A stretch of 64,000 nt of DNA from Prochlorococcus marinus str. MIT 9215 (GCF_000018065.1 NC_009840.1:124001-188000), one strand, 5' to 3'. Shown: positions 1 through 7,303, counted from the stretch's first letter. Notes: generated from the letters alone by a model not told the origin. Made by a program: numbers and translations.

Positions 1-51
1 ATGCCTCTCAAACTTGCGGTTGTGGAAGCTCTTTTGCAGTTTAATAAATAA
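1..51 (+). CDS. 3' end of an unidentified gene (partial)
   Basis: An open frame runs from the window edge to a TAA stop whose last base is the A of the next gene's ATG. Only 16 residues are visible (MPLKLAVVEALLQFNK), rich in Leu, Ala and Val like a C-terminal helix. The in-frame ATG at base 1 is probably internal. The stop/start overlap suggests translational coupling with the TPR gene that follows. The fragment is too short to assign a family. Confidence 0.55.
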   Translation: MPLKLAVVEALLQFNK

Positions 52-479
52 TGAATAACGAAATTAATCCCATTGAAGAGGATTTTAATGCAGCTTTATC
101 AAGATATAAAGCAGGGCATGATTTAATTCCAATTGTTCAAGATTTTCAAAAAATTATACAGCAAATTCCAAATCATTTTGCTGCTTGGACTTGTTTATCA
201 TGGCTTCAATTACTTTTGAAAAATAATGAAGAAGCTTTGTCAGCTGCCAGACAAGCTGTTCGATTAAATCAGCAAGATCCACAAGCAAGAATGAATTTGT
301 CTTTAGCTCTTTTGGCCACCAATAATAAAGGTGTTAGGGATCATATTGAGTTAATAAAAAAAATGTCTATGATGATGCCAGATGTGAAAAGTGAGTTGAA
401 AGAATCTGTTGAAGACGGATTAAGTAGATATCCAGATTGGCCTGAGTTAACCAAGGTAAAAAAATGGTTGGAATTTTAA
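51..479 (+). CDS. TPR-containing hypothetical protein
   Basis: This 142-residue protein has no signal peptide or membrane segment. Residues about 40-95 form helix pairs with tetratricopeptide character: a tryptophan-rich first helix (AAWTCLSWLQLLLKN), then EEALSAARQAVRLNQQDPQARMNL, which fits the TPR pattern of small and large residues. TPR helices normally act as protein-docking surfaces, and no catalytic motif is visible. The ATG overlaps the preceding stop by one base, and the next gene begins one base after this stop, so it is probably co-transcribed with the LpxB-related glycosyltransferase. The specific partner is unknown. Confidence 0.8.
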   Translation: MNNEINPIEEDFNAALSRYKAGHDLIPIVQDFQKIIQQIPNHFAAWTCLSWLQLLLKNNEEALSAARQAVRLNQQDPQARMNLSLALLATNNKGVRDHIELIKKMSMMMPDVKSELKESVEDGLSRYPDWPELTKVKKWLEF

Positions 480-480
480 A

Positions 481-1683
481 TTGTTTAAGATTTTAATTTT
501 AAGTAATGGGCATGGAGAAGATCTATCTGGCAGTTTAATAGCTAAACAATTCGTAAAAAGTGGTTATTCTGTTCATGCTTTGCCAATTGTTGGTATGGGA
601 AACCATTACAAAAAAGAAAAAATTAAGATTATCGGTAAAACTAAGGAATTTAGAACTGGAGGAATTGGGTATAATTCTTTTAAGGGAAGACTTACTGAGA
701 TATTTGGAGGAGAAATATTTTATCTTCTAAAAAAATTATATTTAACTTTTCAAATAAGAAAAAAATATGATTATTTTTTTGTAGTTGGAGATATTGTGCC
801 AGTTTTTTTTGCATGGGTTTGTAACAAAGATTTTTTTACATATCTAGTAGCTTATTCCAGCCATTATGAAGGGAAGTTGAAATTACCATGGCCTTCTAAA
901 TTTTTCTTGCTCTCAGAAAAAACAAAAAAAATTTATACGAGAGATTCCCTTACAGCTAATGATTTAACATTGCAATTAAAAAAGAAAGTGTCTTTTTTAG
1001 GCAACCCATTTATGGATAAGTTTTTTCCTAGAAACAAAGAATTAAATAAAGATGAATTTAGTATTGGATTATTTCCAGGAAGTAGATTCCCTGAGATTTT
1101 AGATAATTTTGTTTTGATTTTAGAGTTATTAGAGGCATTGTCACATTTAAGATATTTTCAAACAATCCAGTTTAATTTTGCAATAGTTAATGCTTTATCT
1201 TCATCAAAAATAAAGGAAATATTTCAAAAAAGAGGATGGTTAAAAATAGAAAATATAAAAGATAATAATCTCTTGAAATTCCAATATAAATTTTTAGAAG
1301 TCAATATATATTGGAATAATTTTGACGAAATATTATTGAAAAGTAGATGCTGTATTAGCATGGCAGGAACAGCAGCAGAGCAAGCGATTGGATTAGGAAA
1401 ACCGGTTATTCAGATTGAAGGTAAAGGTCCACAATTTACAAAAACTTTTGCAGAAGCGCAAAGACGTTTGCTTGGGAAATATGTTTTTTGTGCCAGTAAT
1501 TATAAAGACAAAAATGATCAAATCAATCAGACAATTAAATTGATTATAAAAATAATGTACCTTATACAGCTAAATAAGAAGTTTATGATTTCATGTAATG
1601 AAAATGCCAAAAAAAGACTGGGTGAAAATAAAGCTTGTCTTAAGATTGTTGATGATATAAATATTGCTATAAAAAATGACTGA
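481..1683 (+). CDS. Lipid-A-disaccharide synthase-related glycosyltransferase
   Basis: This 400-residue protein resembles the LpxB-related family found across cyanobacteria (TIGR03492 type) rather than true LpxB. The N-terminus carries the family signature LSNGHGEDLSGS at residues 7-18. The C-terminal half has a sugar-nucleotide-binding section around AGTAAEQAIGLGKPVIQ, typical of GT-B fold enzymes. The inferred role is a cytoplasmic-face sugar transfer in envelope lipid or glycan synthesis; donor and acceptor cannot be read from the sequence. The start is TTG, chosen because homology begins at once and only one base separates it from the TPR stop. Its 3' end overlaps the following small membrane-protein gene by 8 bases. 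Confidence 0.8.
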   Translation: MFKILILSNGHGEDLSGSLIAKQFVKSGYSVHALPIVGMGNHYKKEKIKIIGKTKEFRTGGIGYNSFKGRLTEIFGGEIFYLLKKLYLTFQIRKKYDYFFVVGDIVPVFFAWVCNKDFFTYLVAYSSHYEGKLKLPWPSKFFLLSEKTKKIYTRDSLTANDLTLQLKKKVSFLGNPFMDKFFPRNKELNKDEFSIGLFPGSRFPEILDNFVLILELLEALSHLRYFQTIQFNFAIVNALSSSKIKEIFQKRGWLKIENIKDNNLLKFQYKFLEVNIYWNNFDEILLKSRCCISMAGTAAEQAIGLGKPVIQIEGKGPQFTKTFAEAQRRLLGKYVFCASNYKDKNDQINQTIKLIIKIMYLIQLNKKFMISCNENAKKRLGENKACLKIVDDINIAIKND

Positions 1684-1945
1684 GGAAAATAATCAAAATA
1701 AGTTAAAACAAATGATTGATAATTTGTTATTAATCAATTTATTTATAGTAATTTTTTTTGCAATATTTTTTATTTTTGCAATCATCATGCAATTAAATGG
1801 GATATTTATTTTTATTAATTTTATTCAGATAGTTTGGAATCCTCTGATAGTACCATTAATAACAATCGTTATTATTGGTGCTTTAGTAAATGGTATTAAT
1901 TCTTGGTGGCGGCGTAAATTGCTTTCTCAAGAAGAGGATATTTAA
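1676..1945 (+). CDS. Small two-helix membrane protein, hypothetical
   Basis: This 89-residue protein has two strongly hydrophobic stretches (about residues 18-42 and 48-70), a charged polar N-terminus and a basic/acidic tail (SWWRRKLLSQEEDI). It is therefore probably a two-pass membrane protein with a cytoplasmic WWRR anchor. The start codon overlaps the end of the glycosyltransferase gene by 8 bases, which suggests coupled expression. The last 50 bases overlap the 3' end of the convergent SDR gene. I recognise no family with a known function; the tail looks conserved-type rather than random. Confidence 0.65.
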   Translation: MTEENNQNKLKQMIDNLLLINLFIVIFFAIFFIFAIIMQLNGIFIFINFIQIVWNPLIVPLITIVIIGALVNGINSWWRRKLLSQEEDI

Positions 1946-2822
1946 AATTATAATTTTTGATTTTACTGCTAATTACTTTTTGTCCTTCTAAAACAACTTT
2001 CGCTCCATCACCTAACAATATTTTTAAAACTGCTCCAGGCACTGGAAGTAAATTAGGTCTATTAAGACATTTGCCTAAAGTCTGAGAAAATTCCTTCATT
2101 AATACTGGATTTGGCGCAACAGCATTAAATACTCCCGAATATTTTTTATCAACTAATGCTTTAATAATTAATGCACATAAATCAGTTCTATGAATCCAAC
2201 TCATCCATTGCTTACCATCTCCAATTGGTCCACCTAATCCAACTTTAAATATAGGGAGCATTTTCCCTAATGCTCCTCCGTCTCTCTCTAGAACAATTCC
2301 AATTCTAAAAATAACTAACCTTGTGAACAATGGTTTTTCAGCGGCGACCGCTTCCCATTCTTTGCAAAGATTAGATAAAAAGTCTTTTCCTCCAGGACTA
2401 TTTTCAGTGAATTCACTAGACAAACTTGTACCGTAATAACCTATAGCTGATCCATTTATAATGACTTTTGGGTTTATTTTTAAATTTTTAAGGGTCTTCA
2501 TCATAAATTTCGTGGTGTTAATACGACTATTTTCAATCTTCTGTTTTTGTTCAGAAGTCCATTTTTTTTCTGCTATGGGTTCTCCCATCAAGTTAATAAT
2601 TCCATCTGTCTCTCTTAAAATATTTAGAAGATTTTCGTTATTCCAGTTTTTTTCTTTTGATAAATCTATTTGCAAAAATTTAAACTTATTGAAATCTAAA
2701 TCAAGCTTTAATTTACTAATGGGTTTTCTACTTACAATGTAAATTTCGTGATTTTTATTGAGTAGTGTTGGTACTAATTCTTTACCAACAAATCCAGTGC
2801 AGCCAAGTAGTAAAATACGCAT
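1896..2822 (-). CDS. SDR-family NAD(P)-binding protein, TIGR01777 / 'cell division inhibitor' type
   Basis: This 308-residue atypical short-chain dehydrogenase begins MRILLLGCTGFVGKELVP, a Rossmann GxxGxxG dinucleotide site at residues about 7-13. Further family marks are the NLMGEPIAEKKW segment near residue 80, the INGSAIGYYG motif (Ser and Tyr of the SDR centre) near 125, and RIGIVLERDGGALGKMLP near 175. The C-terminal domain (DUF1731-like) holds FNAVAPNP and the ending around LLGDGAKVVLEGQKV. Older annotations call the family cell division inhibitor SulA-like, but evidence for that role is weak and the substrate is unknown. The gene is convergent with the small membrane-protein gene and overlaps it by 50 bases. 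Confidence 0.85.
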   Translation of the reverse strand: MRILLLGCTGFVGKELVPTLLNKNHEIYIVSRKPISKLKLDLDFNKFKFLQIDLSKEKNWNNENLLNILRETDGIINLMGEPIAEKKWTSEQKQKIENSRINTTKFMMKTLKNLKINPKVIINGSAIGYYGTSLSSEFTENSPGGKDFLSNLCKEWEAVAAEKPLFTRLVIFRIGIVLERDGGALGKMLPIFKVGLGGPIGDGKQWMSWIHRTDLCALIIKALVDKKYSGVFNAVAPNPVLMKEFSQTLGKCLNRPNLLPVPGAVLKILLGDGAKVVLEGQKVISSKIKNYNFKYPLLEKAIYAATKN

Positions 2823-2899
2823 TTCTTATAGATGTTTATCATTTAAGACTATTAAATTTTTTAGACGTTTGTAATTATTATTCCGGTATAAATTTTTTC

Positions 2900-2928
2900 A
2901 ATAGTTTTCAAACAAGTTTTTGTATAAT
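2900..2928 (+). promoter_or_regulatory. Probable ndhO promoter
   Basis: A perfect TATAAT lies at 2923-2928, preceded by TG one base upstream (extended -10). A weak T-rich -35 region (TTTTCA) lies about 17 bases upstream. Transcription would start near 2935, giving a leader of about 23 bases before the ndhO ATG at 2958. The site sits in the 135-base divergent gap between the SDR gene and ndhO. Confidence 0.5.
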
Positions 2929-2957
2929 GGATTTCAAATAACTTTCTTAAATTTATT

Positions 2958-3194
2958 ATGACAGATTCTATTCCAAAGAAACCTTTTAAGAAAGGAAGCT
3001 TAGTTTTTGTCGATAGAGAAAATTATATAAAAAGTATCGAAGCCCTAGCCAGTGATGATGATCTACCTAATTATGTCTTTGAGGGTCCTGGAGAGATTCT
3101 TTCAGTCAAAGACGAATATGCTCAGGTTAGATGGCGCAGACCTGTTCCAGATGTTTGGTTGAAATTAGATCAACTTAAAGAATATACTCAATAA
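2958..3194 (+). CDS. ndhO: NAD(P)H-quinone oxidoreductase subunit O
   Basis: This 78-residue protein is the small peripheral subunit O of the cyanobacterial NDH-1 complex, which carries electrons from ferredoxin to plastoquinone in cyclic and respiratory flow at the thylakoid. The family is recognised from KKGSLVFVDRENY near the N-terminus, the DDLPNYVFEGPGEIL stretch and the closing RWRRPVPDVWLKLDQLKEY. Length and absence of membrane segments fit the family. The gene stands alone, preceded by a good -10 box, and is convergent with the J-domain gene 11 bases downstream. Other NDH-1 genes occur at four more places in the window. Confidence 0.95.
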   Translation: MTDSIPKKPFKKGSLVFVDRENYIKSIEALASDDDLPNYVFEGPGEILSVKDEYAQVRWRRPVPDVWLKLDQLKEYTQ

Positions 3195-3205
3195 AATTTT
3201 TATTT

Positions 3206-3883
3206 CTAAAATTTTTTATTTTTTTTCTCTATAGAAATCTTTGATTGAATTCTTTTTGCTTCTTTGATCATTTCTTTGCCATCAAATAAGTAATTATCTA
3301 CGTATCCTTGTGTATATCTATCAAATTCTGATAGCGCATCTTTAACTTGTGAAAAACAGCGATAAAGATCGAGGCCTAAAGCTGAAATAGACTTTGGAAT
3401 TATTTTTTTGTTATAGATTTTTTCAACTTTTTCTATTTTTTGTTGTGAAAGAATAATATAACTGCAAAAATTTTCCATTAGTTCGTCATCATATGGATCC
3501 GCAGATAGTTCTTTTATTTCGTTATTTAAAGGTTTAATGATTTGACTAATTAATCTATTTATCGGACTATAAATTTCTTTAATCCATATTTCAACTTCTT
3601 TGTCCTTATTTGAAGAAGTATGTTTTTTTGAATTAAATTTCTCTTCCCAATTTTCATTTAATGAATCAAATGATGAGCTGGAAAAGGAAAAACTGCTATC
3701 GTATTGTTTCTTTTTGATAGGGTCATTTAGAGTTTCCCAGGCATTTTGTATTGCAAGAAATCGTTCTTTCTTACCGCCTGCATCTGGATGATGTTGCTTA
3801 ACTAAAGAGCGATATGAAGATTTAATTTCACTTATGGTTGCATTTTGTTTGAGACCTAATTCTTCATATAAATTTTTTTCCAT
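3206..3883 (-). CDS. J-domain (DnaJ-like) protein
   Basis: The protein has 225 residues. Residues 4-66 form a complete J domain with the invariant HPD (VKQHHPDAGG) and the downstream FLAIQNAWETLNDPIKKKQYD helix, so it should stimulate an Hsp70 (DnaK) ATPase. The glycine/phenylalanine-rich region, zinc fingers and C-terminal client domains of true DnaJ are absent. The remainder is a Ser/Lys-rich linker followed by charged helices of no family I recognise. It is therefore a specialised co-chaperone of type C, client unknown. It lies 16 bases downstream of cysK on the same strand. Confidence 0.85.
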   Translation of the reverse strand: MEKNLYEELGLKQNATISEIKSSYRSLVKQHHPDAGGKKERFLAIQNAWETLNDPIKKKQYDSSFSFSSSSFDSLNENWEEKFNSKKHTSSNKDKEVEIWIKEIYSPINRLISQIIKPLNNEIKELSADPYDDELMENFCSYIILSQQKIEKVEKIYNKKIIPKSISALGLDLYRCFSQVKDALSEFDRYTQGYVDNYLFDGKEMIKEAKRIQSKISIEKKNKKF

Positions 3884-3899
3884 TGTTATAAATTACGCA

Positions 3900-4868
3900 T
3901 TAAAGATAACCATCTTTTCTGGCTTGAATTGAAGTATTAGATTCAAACATTGCTGTTGATAAATATCTCTCTCCAAAACTTGGAAGAATAACTATCAATC
4001 TTTTATTCATTAGTTCTTTTCTTTTGCCGATTTTTATAGTTGCTGCTAAAGCTGCACCGCTGCTTATGCCGGATAAAAGGCCTTCCAATCTAGCTAATAA
4101 ACGCCCATAATAAAATGCTTCATCGTCATCTATTTTTATAATTTCATCAATTAATTTAGTATTAAGAACTTTTGGTATGAAACCCGCTCCAATTCCTTGA
4201 ATCGAATGAGATCCTGCTTTTTCTCCGGAAATCACAGCACTTTTTTTGGGCTCTACGGCATAAATTTTGCAATTTGGATTAACTTTTTTCAAAAAACGTG
4301 CACAACCAGTAATTGTTCCTCCAGTGCCTACTCCTGTAACTAGTCCATCTAAATTGTTATTGGATTGTGACCATATTTCTTGAGCCGTTGTTCTTTCATG
4401 AATATCTGGATTGGCAAAGTTTTCAAACTGATTAAATTGATAGCTATTTACAATGGTTGAAGACAACTCATTAGCTAAATCTAAAGCTCCTTTCATTCCG
4501 TCTTTACCCGGTGTTAGCTGTAATTCAGCTCCATATGCTCTCAACATTGCCCTTCTCTCAATACTCATCGTATCCGGCATAGTTAATATCAATTTATAGC
4601 CTTTTGCTGCAGCAACCATTGCTAATGCGATGCCAGTATTCCCACTTGTAGCTTCAATTAAGGTTGTTTTATCTGGATTTATCAATCCCTCTTCTTCAGC
4701 TTTACATAACATTGAATAAGCGATGCGATCCTTAACGGAAGCTGATGGATTGAAACTTTCTAGTTTGGCTATTATTTCTGGATAACAATTAAAATAATTT
4801 CTGATTCGATTTAATTTAACTAAAGGGGTATTACCAACTAGAGAAGTTATATCATTTGCTATTTCCAT
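3900..4868 (-). CDS. cysK: Cysteine synthase (O-acetylserine (thiol)-lyase)
   Basis: This 322-residue PLP enzyme makes cysteine from O-acetylserine and sulfide in the cytoplasm. The PLP lysine is K46 in NPSASVKDR. The substrate loop TSGNTG follows near residue 70, and the phosphate-binding GTGGT loop lies near residue 180 (TGVGTGGTITGC). Overall length matches CysK/CysM, and the motif set fits CysK better than cystathionine beta-synthase because no regulatory CBS domain follows. It faces away from the UPF0367 gene across a 143-base divergent promoter region and is followed by the J-domain gene. Confidence 0.95.
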   Translation of the reverse strand: MEIANDITSLVGNTPLVKLNRIRNYFNCYPEIIAKLESFNPSASVKDRIAYSMLCKAEEEGLINPDKTTLIEATSGNTGIALAMVAAAKGYKLILTMPDTMSIERRAMLRAYGAELQLTPGKDGMKGALDLANELSSTIVNSYQFNQFENFANPDIHERTTAQEIWSQSNNNLDGLVTGVGTGGTITGCARFLKKVNPNCKIYAVEPKKSAVISGEKAGSHSIQGIGAGFIPKVLNTKLIDEIIKIDDDEAFYYGRLLARLEGLLSGISSGAALAATIKIGKRKELMNKRLIVILPSFGERYLSTAMFESNTSIQARKDGYL

Positions 4869-5011
4869 GAAATGATTTTTAAAATTGCAAAAAAAATCCT
4901 TTATTTACATAATAATTGTATTTAAAGATCTTTTATATGATTTTCTCAAAAGAATTTAATTTAAAATAACTTTCTGCGTAAAAAAATTTACTATTATAAA
5001 AGGTAGTTTTT

Positions 5012-5293
5012 ATGATGATTATGTATTCGCTGGAACTAAGTCTTAGATATTCACCTTTTCCACTTTCGATTCAGAAGAAAGAATTTGATGATGTTAAAAG
5101 AATTTATGACGAAATAAAAAGTTCTATGAATGAAACTTTAGATTCCTCAAACTTGATCGAATTAAGGTGTGACAAAGTGCAAGATAAATTAATTGCTGTT
5201 AAAGCTAAAGAAATCATTTCTGTTCAGATATATGAAAAATCGTCAGTAGCAGGAGGAGCTAAAAGACCAGGATTTTCTCTCAATATAGATTGA
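5012..5293 (+). CDS. UPF0367 family protein
   Basis: This 93-residue cyanobacterial/plastid-lineage protein is of unknown function. The UPF0367 family is recognised from the opening MYSLELSLRYSPFPLSIQ, the middle IELRCDK segment and the ending VQIYEKSSVAGGAKRPGFSL. There is no signal peptide or membrane span. Two in-frame starts exist: ATG 5012 and the family-like MYSLEL start at 5021. An AGG at 5001-5003 is spaced better for 5012. The stop overlaps the start of the ABC ATPase gene (TTGA), suggesting coupled translation. Confidence 0.85.
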   Translation: MMIMYSLELSLRYSPFPLSIQKKEFDDVKRIYDEIKSSMNETLDSSNLIELRCDKVQDKLIAVKAKEIISVQIYEKSSVAGGAKRPGFSLNID

Positions 5294-5976
5294 TAGAATT
5301 AATGCGAGACTCTCTTGAAAATGAAATACCTCATATTAAATTCAAAGATGTTTCTTTTTCATATCCCGGGAAAAAAGAAAATTTAATTTTAAATTGTAAT
5401 TTCGCAATAAAAAAACCTGGATTTTGGATGATCGTAGGTAAAAACGGTAGTGGAAAAAGTACCCTTTTAAAATTAATGAATGGAATCATCCAACCTAAAA
5501 ATGGAGTTATTGATTCTAATGCAAATATTGGTATGGTGTTTCAAAACCCCGATCATCAAATATTAATGCCAAATTGCAGGAGTGAACTTCTAATAAATAT
5601 TAATCAAAATATAAGTCAAAATGAAATTAATAAAAAAATAGAATATGTTCTTGAGCAGGTTGGAATGACTGGGTTTGAAAAAAGACCAGTTCATACTCTC
5701 AGCGGTGGACAAAAACAACGCTTAACTATTGCATGTGCTCTTATTAGTAATAGAAATTTTATTCTTTTAGATGAGCCCACAGCTTTACTTGATCAAACCA
5801 GCCAATTAAAAGTTTTAAAAACCATAAAAAATCTTACAAGTGACCATAAAAAACCTTTATCTGCTTTGTGGATTACTCATCGTTGTGAAGAATTAACTTA
5901 TGCCGATGCAGTAGCAGAGTTGAAAAATGGTTTTTTATCTAGCTGGCAAGAACCATCAAAATTTAAATATAATTAA
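5290..5976 (+). CDS. ABC transporter ATP-binding protein (ECF/CbiO-like)
   Basis: This 228-residue protein is a single nucleotide-binding domain. It has Walker A GKNGSGKST (about residues 50-58), Q-loop FQNPDHQ, signature LSGGQKQR, Walker B FILLDEPTALLD and the switch histidine ITHRCEE. NPDHQ after the Q-loop is typical of energy-coupling-factor (cobalt/biotin type) ATPases. No permease or binding protein lies next to it, so the membrane partner is encoded elsewhere and the cargo is unknown. Plant chloroplasts carry a related orphan ATPase class. The start is TTG at 5290, overlapping the upstream stop; ATG at 5302 is an alternative. Confidence 0.85.
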   Translation: MIELMRDSLENEIPHIKFKDVSFSYPGKKENLILNCNFAIKKPGFWMIVGKNGSGKSTLLKLMNGIIQPKNGVIDSNANIGMVFQNPDHQILMPNCRSELLININQNISQNEINKKIEYVLEQVGMTGFEKRPVHTLSGGQKQRLTIACALISNRNFILLDEPTALLDQTSQLKVLKTIKNLTSDHKKPLSALWITHRCEELTYADAVAELKNGFLSSWQEPSKFKYN

Positions 5977-5985
5977 TTCTTTTAC

Positions 5986-6014
5986 TTGTCATAAGGTACT
6001 TTAAAGAGCTAAAT
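5986..6014 (+). promoter_or_regulatory. Possible tRNA-Asn promoter
   Basis: TTGTCA at 5986-5991 and CTAAAT at 6009-6014 are separated by 17 bases, 12 bases before the tRNA. The -10 match is only moderate. The arrangement would give a short leader ahead of the tRNA. Confidence 0.35.
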
Positions 6015-6025
6015 TCATTTTATAT

Positions 6026-6097
<72 letters not shown>

Positions 6098-6121
6098 CTT
6101 TAATCTACCTCTAAGTAATGT

Positions 6122-6146
6122 AAAGAGATCTTAGGATCTCTTTTTT
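6122..6146 (+). terminator. Rho-independent terminator after tRNA-Asn
   Basis: AAGAGATC (6123-6130) pairs with GATCTCTT (6135-6142) around a TTAG loop, and the T tract runs 6141-6146. A near-identical hairpin with the same TTAG loop follows the third copy of the tRNA 3' end near 6580. Confidence 0.8.
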
Positions 6147-6216
6147 GTTGTAAATACTAACTCGCCGAGACAATATGAAACTATAGCAGCTTAAATATTA
6201 TTCCTATTCCTGAAAA

Positions 6217-6270
6217 ATGTTCGCTAAATGTTCGCTATCCAGGAAATAAATGTTCGCTATTTTTTCGCTA
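6217..6270 (+). repeat. Short direct repeats ATGTTCGCTA
   Basis: ATGTTCGCTA occurs at 6217-6226, 6228-6237 and 6250-6259, and TTTTTCGCTA at 6261-6270. A second short repeat, GGCATAAC, follows at 6288-6295 and 6308-6315. The repeats lie between the tRNA-Asn gene and the second copy of its 3' end. Clustered decamers next to a tRNA attachment core resemble the arm-type sites bound by tyrosine recombinases or excisionases; that role is inference. Confidence 0.6.
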
Positions 6271-6340
6271 TAAATAAATTCGTTCTCGGCATAACTAGGT
6301 ACATTTAGGCATAACAATGCATCTGATTTATTAATTAAAA

Positions 6341-6356
6341 CCCGCCCGGAGAGCTT
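6341..6356 (+). repeat. Second copy of tRNA-Asn 3' end (attachment-site scar)
   Basis: Sixteen bases match the tRNA 3' end at 6085-6100 with one change (G to A at 6350, giving GGAGAGCTT). The upstream part of the tRNA is absent, so it is not a functional tRNA. It is followed within 20 bases by a hairpin terminator. This is the pattern left when an element integrates into a tRNA 3' end and later decays. Confidence 0.7.
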
Positions 6357-6373
6357 TCTAACAAATCCATAAG

Positions 6374-6403
6374 AACTCATATGCGGTCATATGGGGTTTT
6401 TTT
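6374..6403 (+). terminator. Terminator-like hairpin after second tRNA-end copy
   Basis: AACTCATATG (6374-6383) can pair with CATATGGGGTT (6388-6398) around CGGT with one bulge, and T7 runs 6397-6403. It sits in the same relative place as the terminators after the first and third copies but has a different stem sequence. Confidence 0.6.
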
Positions 6404-6409
6404 GCACTT

Positions 6410-6523
6410 ATGACTGATTAGTCGGCATTTTTCATCGTTCACACGTACTCATAATAGGTCAGAGTTTTAGGCGAAAATGTGTTTTTTATTTGCTCGGTTA
6501 TGACTCTTCATGACTGGTTATGA
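6410..6523 (+). repeat. Second set of short direct repeats (ATGACTG / GGTTATGA)
   Basis: ATGACTG occurs at 6410-6416 and 6510-6516, ATGACT also at 6500-6505, and GGTTATGA at 6496-6503 and 6516-6523. The set lies between the second and third tRNA-end copies and differs from the TGTTCGCTA set upstream, as if each scar carried its own recombinase-arm sequences. The function is inferred from position only. Confidence 0.45.
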
Positions 6524-6540
6524 AAGTTTGGTATAACTTA

Positions 6541-6554
6541 CGCCCGGGGAGCTT
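6541..6554 (+). repeat. Third copy of tRNA-Asn 3' end (attachment-site scar)
   Basis: Fourteen bases, CGCCCGGGGAGCTT, match the tRNA gene at 6087-6100 exactly. The flanking sequence upstream is unrelated to the tRNA. About 25 bases downstream lies a hairpin (AGATC, TTAG, GATCT) almost identical to the terminator that follows the intact tRNA, so the duplicated unit includes both tRNA end and terminator. Confidence 0.75.
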
Positions 6555-6578
6555 CTTAATTAAATGTAATCAGACAAA

Positions 6579-6604
6579 TAGATCTTAGGATCTGTTTTTT
6601 TTTT
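6579..6604 (+). terminator. Terminator-like hairpin after third tRNA-end copy
   Basis: AGATC (6580-6584) pairs with GATCT (6589-6593) around TTAG and is followed by T10 (6595-6604). It is a near copy of the hairpin at 6122-6146. Confidence 0.7.
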
Positions 6605-7303
6605 GCAAATAATGGATTTTTAGAAAATAGATTTAGCAAAACTACCCAAAAATACACTAATTTTTTCTGCATGTTTGTTGTTTTTTCTGAAAATATATGA
6701 GTGTTTTATTAGATACTCAAAATATATAGGCTTCTTTTCCTAATCAATTCATAGCAATCCATTAGAGAGAAAAAATAAAACAATATATGTTTAGGATAAA
6801 TAATTTAAAATTTTATATTTCTAAAAGTATTTTTAAAGAGGTGTGAGTCATTTCTGCAGAAAAGTAAAAGAATCAAAAAATATTTGGCATCTCAGATTGT
6901 TTATTTTTGTGCAGGTGATCTACAGCTAACAATAACATTTTTGCTTGACTAGACAGTCATCCTTTGAGTTGATAAATTTCAAAAAGTTATCCAAGGTTAA
7001 CCTAATGAAGGTGAATTTTTTTTATTTCCATAACTTATTTTGAAAAAAGTGTTTATAAAAATATTTCGAATATCTTAAATGTTGTTAAGAACAGTATATA
7101 GAACAGTATATAGAACAAACCAAAATAAATATTATTCATATACAGAGCAGTCTATAAATAAAAAATTATTTATTTAAAGAACAGTAAATAGAACAATAGC
7201 TAAATCCCTAGATAAATAAAAATAATTTATTTCATTGATTTTAAGTTCTATAAAATAAGACATATTTGGTTTGAATCTTTTGAATTACACAATTTTAAAA
7301 ATT
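6605..7303. other. Gene-free A+T-rich stretch of the integration scar
   Basis: No convincing coding frame was seen in these 700 bases on either strand. Visible structure comprises a small hairpin TGACT-AGAC-AGTCA at 6946-6959, a perfect palindrome AGGTTAACCT at 6994-7003, and a family of 12-base direct repeats at 7089-7202 (listed separately). The rest is low-complexity A/T sequence. It probably represents decayed cargo of an integrated element. Confidence 0.5.
7089..7202 (+). repeat. 12-base iterons, consensus GAACAGTATATA
   Basis: Two perfect tandem copies lie at 7089-7100 and 7101-7112, followed by a partial GAACA. Degenerate copies follow at 7145-7156 (GAGCAGTCTATA), 7179-7190 (GAACAGTAAATA) and 7191-7202 (GAACAATAGCTA). 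Five units in 114 bases with head-to-tail orientation look like protein-binding iterons. They are too short and too close to be a CRISPR array. Their closest neighbour is the orphan gene at 7304-7663, whose 3' end faces them. Confidence 0.65.

Noticed and set aside
51-1945. Lipid A disaccharide synthase (LpxB)
   Set aside because: The glycosyltransferase has the HGED-type N-terminus of the LpxB-related cyanobacterial family rather than the true LpxB signature, so the gene symbol was not given.
2461-2742. 93-codon plus-strand frame inside the SDR gene
   Set aside because: Phe/Ile/Leu-rich out-of-frame reading of A/T-rich coding sequence, fully antisense to a recognisable SDR protein.
6341-6554. 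Additional tRNA genes or pseudogene tRNAs
   Set aside because: Only 14-16 bases of the 3' end are present at each site; D arm and anticodon arm are absent, so these are attachment-site scars rather than tRNA genes.
6100-6600. Remnant of an integrase coding sequence in the scar
   Set aside because: Translating around the repeats on both strands gave only short broken peptides and no R-H-R-Y motif of a tyrosine recombinase.
7089-7202. CRISPR-like array
   Set aside because: Units are 12 bases, partly tandem without spacers, and no cas genes are present; they are iterons rather than a CRISPR.
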